DNA from: Deltaproteobacteria bacterium
GTDB lineage: Bacteria; Desulfobacterota; Binatia; Binatales; Binataceae
Direction: 5' to 3'
Assembly (NCBI GenBank): GCA_019237115.1
Contig: JAFAHS010000227.1
Location: 1-35,988, forward strand
DNA length: 35,988 bases
How positions within the stretch are numbered: position 1 is the first letter of the stretch; each line of letters starts with the position of its first letter. Shown here one piece after another: positions 1 through 8,617 of the stretch. The notes below the pieces were generated by a model. It was given only the letters and a program-made list of their open reading frames with translations. It had not been told where the DNA came from and searched no databases. The position numbers and the translations under genes were made by a program.

Positions 1-213
1 CATCCATTGACCGGCCTCAGTCGCGGCCGGGTAGCTGTAGTACGGCTGCACCTTGAGCCGGCGGTAGTACTCGTTCAGCAGGCCGATGACCTGGGCGCAG
101 GCGTACGAGCCGCCGGCGTTCTCGAAGAATGCCTGCCCTTGGAGAGAAGGCTCGGCAAAGGCGGGAAACTGAGCGCGGACAAAATCCAGGTCTAGGCAAT
201 GCTGCGCGTTCAC
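1..213 (-). CDS. Class V aminotransferase-fold PLP enzyme, N-terminal part (cut by window edge)
   Basis: Only the first 71 codons are inside the window; the gene continues past the left edge. The translation has the N-terminal signature of class V PLP enzymes (cysteine desulfurase or isopenicillin-N-epimerase type): a DFVRAQFPAF stretch near residues 10-19, then FFENAGGSY at 29-37, where family members carry the conserved asparagine-alanine-glycine turn, then a helix ending in a Tyr-Tyr-Arg-Arg segment. The GTG start at 211-213 is chosen because GGAAGGAG lies six bases upstream. The PLP lysine and exact substrate lie outside the window, so desulfurase, epimerase and lyase roles cannot be told apart. 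It points the same way as the SDR and amidohydrolase to its right. Confidence 0.75.
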   Translation of the reverse strand, partial: MNAQHCLDLDFVRAQFPAFAEPSLQGQAFFENAGGSYACAQVIGLLNEYYRRLKVQPYYSYPAATEAGQWM

Positions 214-423
214 GGTGTACTCCTTCCCATCCACTCAAGATTAATCTTTGCGCGCTCTGACAGGCCTCTGCTAGCAGCTGAGGGAGGCGCCCATCACCTG
301 TGCATCTAGCGCGAATCAGACGATGCAGGCTTGCGCCCGACTTGAATAGCTTGCGAAATGGTCGGGGATCACTCGAAGCGACGCTCAAACCGCCCCCTGC
401 AGAGATTAACCCAAGGACCCTGA

Positions 424-1209
424 CTAGCGTAACGGGTGCCCTGTCAGACCGGTGTGTGCGGTAACGCCGCCATCGGCTACATAGGCGCTCCCCGTCACGA
501 ACGAGGCATCGTCCGAGGCCAGGAACAATACGACCTTGGCAATCTCCTCGGGCTGGCCCATGCGCCCGATGGGATGGCACTCCTCGTTGAGCTTGCGGAG
601 CTTCGCAGGATCGCGCGACCGCGCGATCAAACCGTTGAGCACAGCGGGGGTCTCGATCATTCCAGGACAGACGCAGTTCACGCGGATATTCTTACGCGCG
701 TATTCAATCGCCGCCGTGCGCGTGAGGTTCACCACCCCTGCCTTGGCCGCGTTGTAGGCTCCGGCTCCATAGTCCCCGGCCAAACCTGAAATCGAAGCGG
801 TGTTGACGATTACCCCACCGCCCTGCGTGACCATCTGGGGCAAGGCAAAGCGCATCCCATAAAAGACCGCGGAGAGCACAATCGTAATTGTCGTGTTCCA
901 GTCCTCGATGCTCAGCTTGCCCACCGGTCCCATCCGCGTGACAAAAGCGTTATTAAAGAGGACGTCCAGCCGTCCGTAGCCTTCTACCGCAAACTTCACC
1001 ATCGCCTCGACCTGCGTTGGATCGCTCACATCGGTCTTGCGAAAAGCGGCGGCGACACCGATCTCGTTGGCAACACGCTGGCCGTTCTTCTCGTCGATAT
1101 CGGCGATAATCACCCGCGCGCGCTCAGCAGCGAATAATTTCGCCGTCGCTTCTCCGATCCCCGAAGCGCCCCCCGTGATTAGTGTGATCCGGTTCTCGAG
1201 TTTTCCCAT
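424..1209 (-). CDS. Short-chain dehydrogenase/reductase (SDR)
   Basis: A 261-residue classical SDR, a cytosolic NAD(P)-dependent oxidoreductase acting on an alcohol or ketone. The Rossmann cofactor motif TGGASGIG is at residues 12-19. The aspartate of ADID (about residue 37) at the end of strand 2 suggests NAD preference. The usual NNAG is NNAF at 86-89. The catalytic serine is in NTASISG (Ser139) and the YNAAK pair at 152-156. The C-terminal ADGG turn is present and length is typical. A GTG four codons upstream is possible, but GGAGG sits just ahead of the ATG at 1207-1209, so the ATG is preferred. It lies 112 bp downstream of the amidohydrolase on the same strand, suggesting a shared catabolic role. 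The substrate is not predictable. Confidence 0.9.
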   Translation of the reverse strand: MGKLENRITLITGGASGIGEATAKLFAAERARVIIADIDEKNGQRVANEIGVAAAFRKTDVSDPTQVEAMVKFAVEGYGRLDVLFNNAFVTRMGPVGKLSIEDWNTTITIVLSAVFYGMRFALPQMVTQGGGVIVNTASISGLAGDYGAGAYNAAKAGVVNLTRTAAIEYARKNIRVNCVCPGMIETPAVLNGLIARSRDPAKLRKLNEECHPIGRMGQPEEIAKVVLFLASDDASFVTGSAYVADGGVTAHTGLTGHPLR

Positions 1210-1321
1210 GATTTCCTCCACGCGGGCGTCCTATTCGAAAAGTGAAAATTGGAGTCAAAGTAGACGATTTAGTGGGACGCTGCGTTTCGCCAAAAAAGAC
1301 CGGCGCGAGCTCGGGCTCTGG

Positions 1322-2821
1322 TCATCGTAAGCTGTGCGCGGGTGCCGGATCCTCGGCGCGATTATAGGCCTTCTCGGTGGCCAAAATCTTTTCTGCCTCT
1401 GTTTCCACCCTGGTGCCCTTGAAGAAATTGTTATTCATTCCACCATGTAACCGGACAACGTTCTCGAGGGAGAAGCGCCGAAAGTCCTCCGCGCTCATGA
1501 GGCCCCAATCAACCAATTCGTGCGCCTCCTGCAGAATTCCACGCATGTCTTCTACATCGAAATGACCGATGTCGGAACCAAACATTGGGTTCAACGCTGC
1601 GCCATGAGGGTTCATCCTGCGATCGAACGCGGCCGCGGCTGAGCGGTCGTCGCCCTCGCAGCCAAAGAAGAAGTTGGGCACGAAAAGATCGTGGATTTGC
1701 TCGGCGCGTGTGATTTTGCAATCACGCCAGTCGTCCAATTCCTCCATGCGATCACCGAAGATCACGTTCTTTACGATCTGATCGCGGTGCGGCTTCAAGC
1801 GTTCGTGCCCGAATTCATCGATCAGCCGGCCGAACAGGGCGGTATCAATGCGCCCGGGATCAAGGCGCTGCATCGCCCCGTAATTGCGCTTCTTCCAGTG
1901 CTCCACCAGCCGCGCATAGAGCGCTATCCCCCAGCCGGCGCCGCCCTCAAGAAATCCGAAGCGCAGGTCAGGAAAACGGCGAGTTACGCCACCGAAAAAC
2001 AGGGACTTGGATACAGCCTCCCCTCCTTCTGCAAAGCCACCAAGTTGGTTGTATTGGTGGCGACTGATCGAGGCCCGCGTGCCGCGCCCGATGGGAGCGG
2101 AATGAAATGTCGGCGCTATCCGCATCTCGATGCACTTTCGCCAGACCGGGTCATAGTCGTGCGGGCTGTCGATGCCGAAACAGTCGTAATAATAGGACTC
2201 GGCCATGGCGGCCGGGTCCTTCTCCGGCTTGGGGACCGGGCGTAACACGTCGGCGGCGAATACTGCGGCCTTGAGACCGAGCGTCTTTACGGCATGTTCC
2301 AATTCGGCGATGGCCTCACCCGGGGTGTGCATCGGAATCACGGCCGCCGGAGTCAATCGATCCCCAAAGCCGCGAAAAACGTCGGCGTTGTAATTGTTGA
2401 ACGCACGGGCGGAAGCCTGGCGCAACTCATCATCCGCCATCCCCGGTAACGTCACTACAAACAAACCTAGGCTGGGATAGACGATGGCGAAGTCGAGACC
2501 GATTTCGTCCATCCGGGTATGCATCAGCTTGGGCAGGGACGACGTTGCCCGGTCCAGCGTGTTCTCGGCTGGAAGGGGCCACCAGACGGGAATCCCCGGC
2601 CGGGCCTGGCTTCGTTCCTCGGGCGTCATGCGAAATGCGCGGCGGGTCAGCGCTACGTAATCGCGCCAACGCTGCGCCATCTTTGCTCCGCCGACTTCGC
2701 GCAGGAAGTCGAGGAACAGTGGGACCATTTCGATCTGATGGGCATCGGCGTCAACGATGGGATGCCCCAGTTTGGCTCGCAATTGGTCGACTTTGGGAGA
2801 GGCTTTGAACAATGTCGCCAT
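1322..2821 (-). CDS. Amidohydrolase family 2 (ACMSD-like) metal-dependent hydrolase/decarboxylase
   Basis: A 499-residue protein of the Amidohydro_2 (ACMSD/resorcylate decarboxylase-like) group, TIM-barrel enzymes that use one divalent metal to hydrolyse or decarboxylate cyclic acids. Visible motifs are DADAHQIE at 24-31 (strand-1 metal site, His28), HSAPIG at 240-245 (metal His240), EGGAGW at 292-297 and GSDIGHFD at 415-422 (metal Asp417). It is longer than classical ACMSD (about 330 residues), as is usual for the environmental subgroup with a long insert before the last barrel strand. GGAG lies nine bases before the ATG. It probably forms a catabolic operon with the SDR and aminotransferase below it. 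Reaction and substrate are inferred only at family level. Confidence 0.9.
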   Translation of the reverse strand: MATLFKASPKVDQLRAKLGHPIVDADAHQIEMVPLFLDFLREVGGAKMAQRWRDYVALTRRAFRMTPEERSQARPGIPVWWPLPAENTLDRATSSLPKLMHTRMDEIGLDFAIVYPSLGLFVVTLPGMADDELRQASARAFNNYNADVFRGFGDRLTPAAVIPMHTPGEAIAELEHAVKTLGLKAAVFAADVLRPVPKPEKDPAAMAESYYYDCFGIDSPHDYDPVWRKCIEMRIAPTFHSAPIGRGTRASISRHQYNQLGGFAEGGEAVSKSLFFGGVTRRFPDLRFGFLEGGAGWGIALYARLVEHWKKRNYGAMQRLDPGRIDTALFGRLIDEFGHERLKPHRDQIVKNVIFGDRMEELDDWRDCKITRAEQIHDLFVPNFFFGCEGDDRSAAAAFDRRMNPHGAALNPMFGSDIGHFDVEDMRGILQEAHELVDWGLMSAEDFRRFSLENVVRLHGGMNNNFFKGTRVETEAEKILATEKAYNRAEDPAPAHSLR

Positions 2822-3053
2822 GATTTTCCGCTCCTCACTGAAGCTTCCCGCATCTTACTTTTGACTCGGCCGCACCACGCAACGAATATTTCGCATACGC
2901 CCGTTCGAAGCCCTCGGTCAACGTGTTTTTCGCATTGGATGTAGCTAAGCACGCGCGCATGGCATAGCGTCGCAAGTTTCGGTAGCTTCGCCTCTTGTCC
3001 ATGCCCACTCAGCACGCTGTTCGTGCACATGGGCAGGCGATTGGTGATTGTAC

Positions 3054-3360
3054 ATGGATCTGGACGGCAAAGCGGCAGTGATAACCGGTGGCGCCTCCGG
3101 AATCGCAAGACTACCGCGCTGATAATGGCCTCCAAAAGGCGCCAACTTGATGATTATCGACGTTTAATCAGGAGCTGGGCGATAAGACGGTCACGCTAAT
3201 GAAAGCAAGGGTACGCGCGCGCCGTTTATGCGAGCCGACGTTTGCGACTCTGATCAGATGAAGTCGGCATTTGCGGAGATCATCAGCGGCTTCGGACGCT
3301 TCGATATCCTGTTCAACAAAGCAGGGATCACCACGCCGCAGCCGGGCTTCACCAGGTTGC
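3054..3360 (+). pseudogene. Degenerate SDR fragment
   Basis: Reading from the ATG at 3054 gives an SDR start with the TGGASGI cofactor motif, but a TGA follows after 22 codons. The continuation is found piecewise in other frames: a KGANLMIIDV-like strand-2 segment near 3138-3168, an ELGDKTVTLMKAR segment near 3173-3210, then RADVCDSDQMKSAF and the NNAG-region FDILFNKAGIT near 3231-3330. At least two or three indels and stops separate the pieces, and the catalytic Tyr-Lys half is missing. The remnant ends where the ribosome-binding site of the next, intact SDR begins. It is therefore a dead SDR, probably an old tandem neighbour of the intact gene. Confidence 0.75.
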
Positions 3361-3385
3361 CGATTTTCACAGGAGGAAAAGTCCT

Positions 3386-4357
3386 ATGTCCGAGCAAAAG
3401 CGCGCGAAACGTCTTGAGGGCAAAGTAGCCATCGTCACAGGTGCTGGCAGAGGAATCGGTCGATGCGAAGCCCTGATGATGGCCGCACAGGGTGCCAAGG
3501 TCGTTGTCAATGACGTTTTTGTTGAAAATCGCGGTGGCGCGGACGAAGCCAAGATTGCGGAGCGGGTAGTTGCCGAAATTCATGCCGCGGGTGGTCAAGC
3601 GGCGGCGAACGGTGACAGTGTGGCTTCGATGCAAGGAGCGGAGCGAATCGTGAACAGCGCAATCCGCGAATTCGGCCGTCTCGACATCCTGATCAACAAC
3701 GCCGGCAATGTACGGCCGGGCAATATCTATGAGATGCCGGAATATGATTGGGACCGGGTCATACAGACTCATCTCAAAGGCGCATTCGCGATGATCCGGT
3801 TTGCGAGCCCAATCTTCTGTGCTCAGGGCGCTGGCGTAATCATCAACACCGGCTCGGAATCCGGTCTGGGTCATGCCAAGATGGCAAACTACTCAGCCGC
3901 GAAAGAAGGTGTCGTGGGCCTTACCCGCGCCGTCGCACGTGAGCTCGGTCGTTTCGGCGTGCGCTGTAATGCGATTCGGCCGCGAGCTGTAACTCAGTCG
4001 GTGCAGAATTTCACTGCAACTGACACGATCAGGACCGCGCGATCACTCGACCGGGCGCTCGGCAAATATTCTCTGGGAAATCGGGGGAACATCCCCACTG
4101 ACAGCGGACCAGAACAGGTCGCACCGCTGGTAGTGTGGCTTTGCACCGACGCGGCTAGCAACCTCAATGGCCGCACATTTTTTGTGGGCGGTGATGAGAT
4201 CGGCCTGTTCTCCGAGCCCGAAGTCGTCTGCAGTCTCAGCCGCGCAGGGGGATGGGATCTCGATACGCTCGACGGTTACGCGCGCGAACGCCTGATTGGT
4301 GATCTTATCAACAATTTCACACTGGATGACTATCCCGAGCTGGAGAGATTCAACTAG
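3386..4357 (+). CDS. SDR family oxidoreductase (3-hydroxyacyl-CoA dehydrogenase-like subgroup)
   Basis: A 323-residue SDR. TGAGRGIG is at 18-25, the NDVF acidic turn at 42-45, NNAG at 104-107, the catalytic serine in NTGSESG (Ser157) and YSAAK at 169-173. A longer loop after strand 2 (residues 46-60) and a C-terminal extension of about 40 residues resemble SDRs annotated as peroxisomal-type 3-hydroxyacyl-CoA dehydrogenases, so it may act on a CoA-bound hydroxy acid. This subgroup assignment is inference. AGGAGG lies nine bases before the ATG. It runs in the same direction as the LLM oxidoreductase 126 bp downstream and away from the minus-strand block to its left. Confidence 0.88.
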   Translation: MSEQKRAKRLEGKVAIVTGAGRGIGRCEALMMAAQGAKVVVNDVFVENRGGADEAKIAERVVAEIHAAGGQAAANGDSVASMQGAERIVNSAIREFGRLDILINNAGNVRPGNIYEMPEYDWDRVIQTHLKGAFAMIRFASPIFCAQGAGVIINTGSESGLGHAKMANYSAAKEGVVGLTRAVARELGRFGVRCNAIRPRAVTQSVQNFTATDTIRTARSLDRALGKYSLGNRGNIPTDSGPEQVAPLVVWLCTDAASNLNGRTFFVGGDEIGLFSEPEVVCSLSRAGGWDLDTLDGYARERLIGDLINNFTLDDYPELERFN

Positions 4358-4483
4358 CATCCTCGACCGCGATTCCTCATTCGCTGGCACAACCGAAGCC
4401 CACGGATCGCGGACCCGGTTGCTGCTGACGAATTCGTGAAGGCCGTTTGAGACGCAGCTGCCGATCGGCTACCAATTTCGCTC

Positions 4484-5548
4484 ATGAGATTCGGATTTAA
4501 TTGCCCAGCGCGTATCGATTCGTGGAAAGACATGGCGGTGGCCGAGGACCTCGGTTTCGCCAGCGCTTGGTTTTACGATTCGCAGATGCTCTACAGCGAT
4601 GTCTACGCCACGATGACCCTGGTGGCCGAGCATACCAAGCGCATCAAAATCGGGACTGGGATCGTGGTGCCGAGCAATCGTATCGCGCCGGTCACCGCGC
4701 ATTCGATCGCCACCATCAACGAGATGGCGCCAGGACGTACGATGCTTGGGATCGGTACCGGATTCACCGGACGGTTCATGATGGGCCTGCCGCCGGTGAG
4801 GTTGGGTGATCTGCGCGAGCATGTGCGTATCTGTCGGGCGCTCTTGAGCGGCGAGGAAGTGCTTTACTGCGAGGGCAAACGCCAGCGCTGGATTCGTTTC
4901 ATGCATCCTGACCGCAGCTACATCAATATTAAAGAGAGCATCCCGATCGTCATCGCGGCGCAAGGACCGAAGGCGCTAGAAGTAGCAGGCGAGATCGGAG
5001 ACGGCTGGATGGCACCCGCGTCCGGAGTGGAGGCCTTCAAGCAAAACCTCGACACGGTTAAATCGGCGGCCCAACGCGCGGGTCGCCTACAGAACTTCAC
5101 CGCCACGCTGTTTGCGGCGGCCTGCGTGCTCAAGCCGGGTGAATCGCTCACGTCGACCCGCGTGCTCAGCCAGATGGGTCCGATGGCGGCGGTGGCGCTG
5201 CACGCGCTTTGGGAATCATCCGCGGTCGCCGCGCAGCTTCCATCATCCCTGCAGTCGATTTATGAAAAATATCGTGACGAATATGTCGGCAAACTCGACG
5301 TACCCGCCGATCGCCGGTATTTAAAAGTCCATGAGGGGCATACGATTTACGTCAAGCCGGGCGAAGAGCGTTTCCTGACGCCGGAGGTAATTTCCGCTTT
5401 CAGCATGACGGCGCCACGCGAACACCTGATCGAACGCATCAGGGAATTCGAAGCGGCGGGCCTGGATGAAATATCCTTCTGCATACCCAACGACGACGCT
5501 CGCGGAAGAATTGAAGAGCTGGGGGGCGAGATCGTATCGCGCTACTAG
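4484..5548 (+). CDS. LLM-class (luciferase-like) flavin/F420-dependent oxidoreductase
   Basis: A 354-residue TIM-barrel protein of the bacterial luciferase superfamily, which uses FMN or coenzyme F420 for hydride transfer or monooxygenation. Seen are the N-terminal AVAEDLGFASAWFYDS helix-strand, the core IKIGTGIVVP strand with a non-prolyl cis-peptide region, the IATINEMAPGR helix followed by GIGTG (flavin phosphate site), and PIVIAAQGPKALEVAGEIGDGWM in the second half, the usual F420/FMN isoalloxazine-side signature. The C-terminus (FSMTAPREHLIERIREFEAAGLDEI) is also typical. The ATG at 4484 has no strong ribosome-binding site, so the start is less certain than the family. It follows the SDR and probably belongs to the same breakdown pathway. 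Confidence 0.88.
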   Translation: MRFGFNCPARIDSWKDMAVAEDLGFASAWFYDSQMLYSDVYATMTLVAEHTKRIKIGTGIVVPSNRIAPVTAHSIATINEMAPGRTMLGIGTGFTGRFMMGLPPVRLGDLREHVRICRALLSGEEVLYCEGKRQRWIRFMHPDRSYINIKESIPIVIAAQGPKALEVAGEIGDGWMAPASGVEAFKQNLDTVKSAAQRAGRLQNFTATLFAAACVLKPGESLTSTRVLSQMGPMAAVALHALWESSAVAAQLPSSLQSIYEKYRDEYVGKLDVPADRRYLKVHEGHTIYVKPGEERFLTPEVISAFSMTAPREHLIERIREFEAAGLDEISFCIPNDDARGRIEELGGEIVSRY

Positions 5549-5902
5549 CGAATTTCAACAGATGCCGCCGGGGAAAATACTGCGGCTCCGGACCTGTCGA
5601 GCGGCTTCGCCCATTGAGGCAGATTTCGCATTTGATGATTTTCTAGTTGTTGACAACCATCGCTGCACGAACAGAGAGCAGTCACGTAGAATGTTGTTCT
5701 GTCAGTTCTTGGCCCGTACTCGCAGCCCATCGTTCCGTAGCGCGCATCGCGACGAGCGCGGCGCGAGAGATGTTTGCACGCATCACATAGATTTGCTGCG
5801 TAGTTTAATCAAAAAGGCTCTTGAATTAATTCATCACCTGAAAGCATTGTGACGATAGCAGAATGATTTCGCAGCCGCGCAGCGAAATCACTGATAGGTG
5901 TC
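5549..5902. other. Non-coding gap before the methyltransferase
   Basis: No gene is supported. The one open frame across part of it overlaps the end of the LLM gene and resembles no protein family. The right half is AT-rich compared with its surroundings and ends in an inverted repeat next to the methyltransferase start, so promoter and control sequences are the likely content. Confidence 0.5.
5864..5890 (+). promoter_or_regulatory. Perfect inverted repeat upstream of the methyltransferase
   Basis: TGATTTCGC (5864-5872) and its exact complement GCGAAATCA (5882-5890) flank a 9-base spacer, 12 bases before the methyltransferase ATG. The arms are 18 bases apart centre to centre, compatible with a dimeric repressor site or with an RNA hairpin over the initiation region. 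The pairing is observed; the function is inferred. Confidence 0.5.
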
Positions 5903-6574
5903 ATGCCCAGTCGGCAATCTGCATTGCAAAAGTATCGATCAGAACGCGTCCGGGCGGTTTACGATCGACGAAGAACCGGCGGTCCAGTTTGGCAGAGAAG
6001 GTTCGAGGAATTCCTCCAGTTGAGTGAACGATGCATAGCCAGCCTTCGACTCACGACTGGCGACACTGCCTTGGACGTAGGATGCGGAGCTGGCCGGAGT
6101 TTCGCCGAGCTCGAAAACAGAATCGGCGCCAAGGGAACAATCATCGGTATCGAGCAGAGTCCAGAGCAACTGGCCGCGGCACGAGCGCTGGTAGAGCGCT
6201 GCGGATGGAGCAACGTTCTGCTGATCAACACGCCAGTCGAGGACGCTGAGATACCTTTTGTGGCGGACGCCGCGCTGTTTTCCTTCACTCACGATATAAT
6301 GCGTACTCCGTCGGCGTTGCGGAACGTGATCGAAGACTTGAAGCCGGGTGGACGCATCGCCGCTATCGGCGTGAAATGGACTCCGTGGTGGCATCTCATC
6401 ACCAATTGGAGAACTTGGCGGGGTTCCAAAGACTTCGTGACTACCTTCGAAGGTTTCAACAAGCCCTGGAGCCATTTGGAGAACCTGGTCTCGTCACTGG
6501 AAGTCGAGTGCACGACTGCCCCGACGCCAGTGATTGGGAGACCGGGTCTCTACATAGCGGCCGCGGAAAAGTGA
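5903..6574 (+). CDS. Class I SAM-dependent methyltransferase
   Basis: A 223-residue cytosolic methyltransferase of the Methyltransf_11/25 type. Motif I is LDVGCGAGRS at residues 57-66 (SAM glycine loop), the acidic strand-2 end is GIEQSP at 82-87, and a DAALFSFTHDIM stretch near 123 fits motif II. LKPGGRIAAIGV near 145 is the post-II strand typical of UbiE-like enzymes. The N-terminal helix rich in Arg and Tyr and the TPWWHLITNW insert probably shape the acceptor pocket. Substrate unknown (small molecule or lipid). Only a weak AGGTG lies before the ATG, and an inverted repeat sits immediately upstream. It stands alone, convergent with the Fic gene. Confidence 0.87.
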   Translation: MPSRQSALQKYRSERVRAVYDRRRTGGPVWQRRFEEFLQLSERCIASLRLTTGDTALDVGCGAGRSFAELENRIGAKGTIIGIEQSPEQLAAARALVERCGWSNVLLINTPVEDAEIPFVADAALFSFTHDIMRTPSALRNVIEDLKPGGRIAAIGVKWTPWWHLITNWRTWRGSKDFVTTFEGFNKPWSHLENLVSSLEVECTTAPTPVIGRPGLYIAAAEK

Positions 6575-6622
6575 ACGGTGATTAGTCGAGGCCCAGTTGA
6601 ACAGTTAATCTTTCCGTAGGTG

Positions 6623-7873
6623 TCAGGGTCCTTTTTTTTCCGGAAACAGCCCCGGCATCCAACGCGAGGCCACGGCGGCGGGAAACGCTCGCCGCAACGG
6701 CGCCCGCGGCCCTTCTGACACAAGAACGTTCCGAGCCGTCAATGCCGCCACGATTCGGCGGGCATGACGGGCCGTCGTTCCCAATATGTTGCCGACCTCT
6801 CCGCGCTGTAACTCTCCCCGGTACAATAATGCTTCGAGCACGTTTCCAGCCTTGGTTGGCAGAGTGCGGAGGCGGATCTCTTCCTCAGCCCAAATGACGA
6901 TGCGCGTTTTCAGGCGTTCTGGATCTACCAGCCCTTCCATAAAGCTAATCTGATCCTGGCAAGTGTCCAAAAAGAACCGAGTGAACTGCGCGAGTGCTGC
7001 TTCGCTGAGGTGCCCCCGTCCGTCAAGGTCATTTCGTCGCTCGAGATCACAGTTGGCGAGCTTCCGCTTGCATTCTTCCACATTGCGGGCGAAACCACGC
7101 GCGACCGACCAGATTGCCCCAGTGTCCAGGGTTTCCAGCAACACAGCGTGGGACATCAGACGAGCGACCCTCCCGTTGCCGTCAATGAAAGGGTGAATCC
7201 AAACTAAGCGATGATGTGCAGCGGCAGTCGCTAGGATCGCTTCGGCTTTGCCCAAATGTCCGTATACGTCTTCGAACCGCTCCAAGAAGCGCGGGACGGC
7301 TCCGGGACCAATGGGAATGTGACGTCCGACCCTGACATCACGCTTCCTCAGCTGGCCTGGGACCACTTTGATTTTTTTGCCGGTCTCAGGGTTTCGAACC
7401 CATAGCAATTCATCGGGCACCTTCCGACAGAATCGTCGATGTATCTCGCATACGGCGGCAGCTGTCGCTGCGCGACCGCGAATAGCGCCCTCGTCAATCC
7501 AACGCTGGACCTCGATGTGGGCCTTGGCCTCTAGCTGTAGACTTCGCTTCCCGACATCCTTGCTGTAGTCGTTCTTTAAGGCACGCTCGATATCGATTGG
7601 GTGAGTATCGTGGCCCTCGATCAAATTGCTGTAGTAGCAGTTCATCGAGCGGACCAAGTCAGCCAAGGCGGCGTCAATTCCTCCGGGTAGACTGCGTTTG
7701 AAGCCTGCCGACCTCGCTGCAATCTCCACGGCAAAGTCGGCCAGGCCATTCCGAAAACGGGAGCTTTCGGAAATCAACATCGGCTCCATCAAGCTGATGG
7801 GCTCGTGCCGGTTCGAGCTTGTGCCTTCCTTGTCCGCTCTTTTGTCCGCTTCTATGTCCGGATCGGGTGGCAC
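6623..7873 (-). CDS. Fic-domain AMP-transferase with winged-helix C-terminus
   Basis: A 416-residue Fic protein. The active-site loop HPFIDGNGRVAR at 227-238 matches HPFx(D/E)GNGRxxR with all catalytic residues (His227, Asp231, Arg235, Arg238). An inhibitory motif (S/T)xxxE(G/N) is present as SNLIEG at 82-87, N-terminal to the Fic core, which makes it a class II, self-inhibited enzyme. The last 80 residues look like a winged helix (GNVLEALLYRGELQRGEVGN, ARHARRIVAAL), as in the large Fic/DUF4172-type proteins that may bind DNA. The known reaction is transfer of AMP from ATP to a Ser, Thr or Tyr of a protein. The reading frame begins at GTG 7871-7873 without a clear ribosome-binding site; an ATG at codon 29 is a possible alternative. 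It stands alone. Confidence 0.92.
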   Translation of the reverse strand: MPPDPDIEADKRADKEGTSSNRHEPISLMEPMLISESSRFRNGLADFAVEIAARSAGFKRSLPGGIDAALADLVRSMNCYYSNLIEGHDTHPIDIERALKNDYSKDVGKRSLQLEAKAHIEVQRWIDEGAIRGRAATAAAVCEIHRRFCRKVPDELLWVRNPETGKKIKVVPGQLRKRDVRVGRHIPIGPGAVPRFLERFEDVYGHLGKAEAILATAAAHHRLVWIHPFIDGNGRVARLMSHAVLLETLDTGAIWSVARGFARNVEECKRKLANCDLERRNDLDGRGHLSEAALAQFTRFFLDTCQDQISFMEGLVDPERLKTRIVIWAEEEIRLRTLPTKAGNVLEALLYRGELQRGEVGNILGTTARHARRIVAALTARNVLVSEGPRAPLRRAFPAAVASRWMPGLFPEKKGP

Positions 7874-8074
7874 ATTAGTTCAGGAATATCAAGGACTCTA
7901 TCAAAATTGTAGGCTAAGACTGATCCCTCAAATGTCCGCTTCGATGGCCCTTGCTGTCTTTCCTTGCTTGCCGTTTCGTTGGCGATTTGAAGGAAGAGGA
8001 TGGGTTCGATCATGGCGATTAAAATGAGGAACGCTTCAACGGCCCCAGCATGACGGTTCCTTTTATTCGCCGAT

Positions 8075-8120
8075 AAATCTCAGTGTCTTCTTATAAAAAA
8101 TCTCAGTGTCTTCTTATAAA
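8075..8120. repeat. Exact 23-bp tandem duplication
   Basis: Positions 8075-8097 and 8098-8120 are identical (core CAGTGTCTTCTTATAAA) and directly adjacent. The sequence is AT-rich against its GC-rich surroundings. Slipped-strand duplication is the simplest origin; a doubled protein site cannot be excluded. Confidence 0.85.
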
Positions 8121-8250
8121 GAGGACGCTTCGCTCCCCTTACAACGCTCGGTGGGTCAGATTTTGTCCCCCTAACCTCACGCAACTGGGGCGGCTCTGCG
8201 TAGCGTCTGAGTTACGCTGCTGCCGCTTCCATCTTTTGAAGTCGCCTCAT

Positions 8251-8290
8251 GAGAGGACATCTGAAGCGCACTGAATAACAAATCCTCCGA
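8251..8290 (+). repeat. Dispersed intergenic repeat, copy 1
   Basis: TGAAGCG followed by four to six variable bases, then ATAACAAA and CCTCCG. It aligns with the copy at 23594-23635 over about 38 bases and shares its core with further copies at 12306, 19429, 21587 and 21612. Confidence 0.55.
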
Positions 8291-8321
8291 CTTGCGAAGT
8301 CTCACTTGTAAAATTCAAGCG

Positions 8322-8537
8322 TCAAGCACGGCAGATACGTTGCCCAACCGCAAGCACTCGATTGCAAACCGAACCTGCGGGGTCCACGACAATCACCGCG
8401 TATCGTGAAACCAGCTTTGTGCCAGCGCAGAGTTTGAGACCACCATCGATGAGCAGTTTCGCCGCGCGCACGAAGCTGTCCGACAAATCGCCTGCGTTAC
8501 CAGTTGATTGAACAATTGTGCGGGCCATATCTAACAC
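8322..8537 (-). CDS. Possible small hypothetical protein
   Basis: A 71-codon frame with GTG or ATG starts (8535-8537 or 8526-8528). Codon choice is reasonable and the product is mixed and soluble-looking (DMARTIVQSTGN, then SFVRAAKLLIDGG, then YAVIVVDPAGSV). The frame stays open about 20 codons further upstream without a usable start before meeting a stop, so it may be the tail of a decayed longer gene. No family recognised. It lies downstream of the GIY-YIG gene on the same strand. Confidence 0.35.
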   Translation of the reverse strand: MLDMARTIVQSTGNAGDLSDSFVRAAKLLIDGGLKLCAGTKLVSRYAVIVVDPAGSVCNRVLAVGQRICRA

Positions 8538-8617
8538 GGTCTGGCTGCGAATGTAGTTTTGGTCAATGTGTTTGGTTCGGGAGGAGCCTACTCACGAGGA
8601 GGAATAAAGCGCTCCGC

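Larger units (their letters stand above)
7874..8321. other. Gene-free stretch with a tandem repeat and a dispersed repeat copy
   Basis: No convincing gene. It holds the upstream region of the Fic gene, an exact 23-bp tandem duplication and one copy of the dispersed GATAACAAA-type repeat (both listed separately). The remainder shows nothing recognisable. Confidence 0.5.

Noticed and set aside
7..580. Open frames on both strands at the left edge
   Set aside because: They are shadows of the class V aminotransferase and SDR genes; the arginine-rich products have no family resemblance.
5466..5852. 128-codon plus-strand frame after the LLM gene
   Set aside because: It overlaps the LLM 3' end in another frame and its product resembles nothing; codon pattern is poor.
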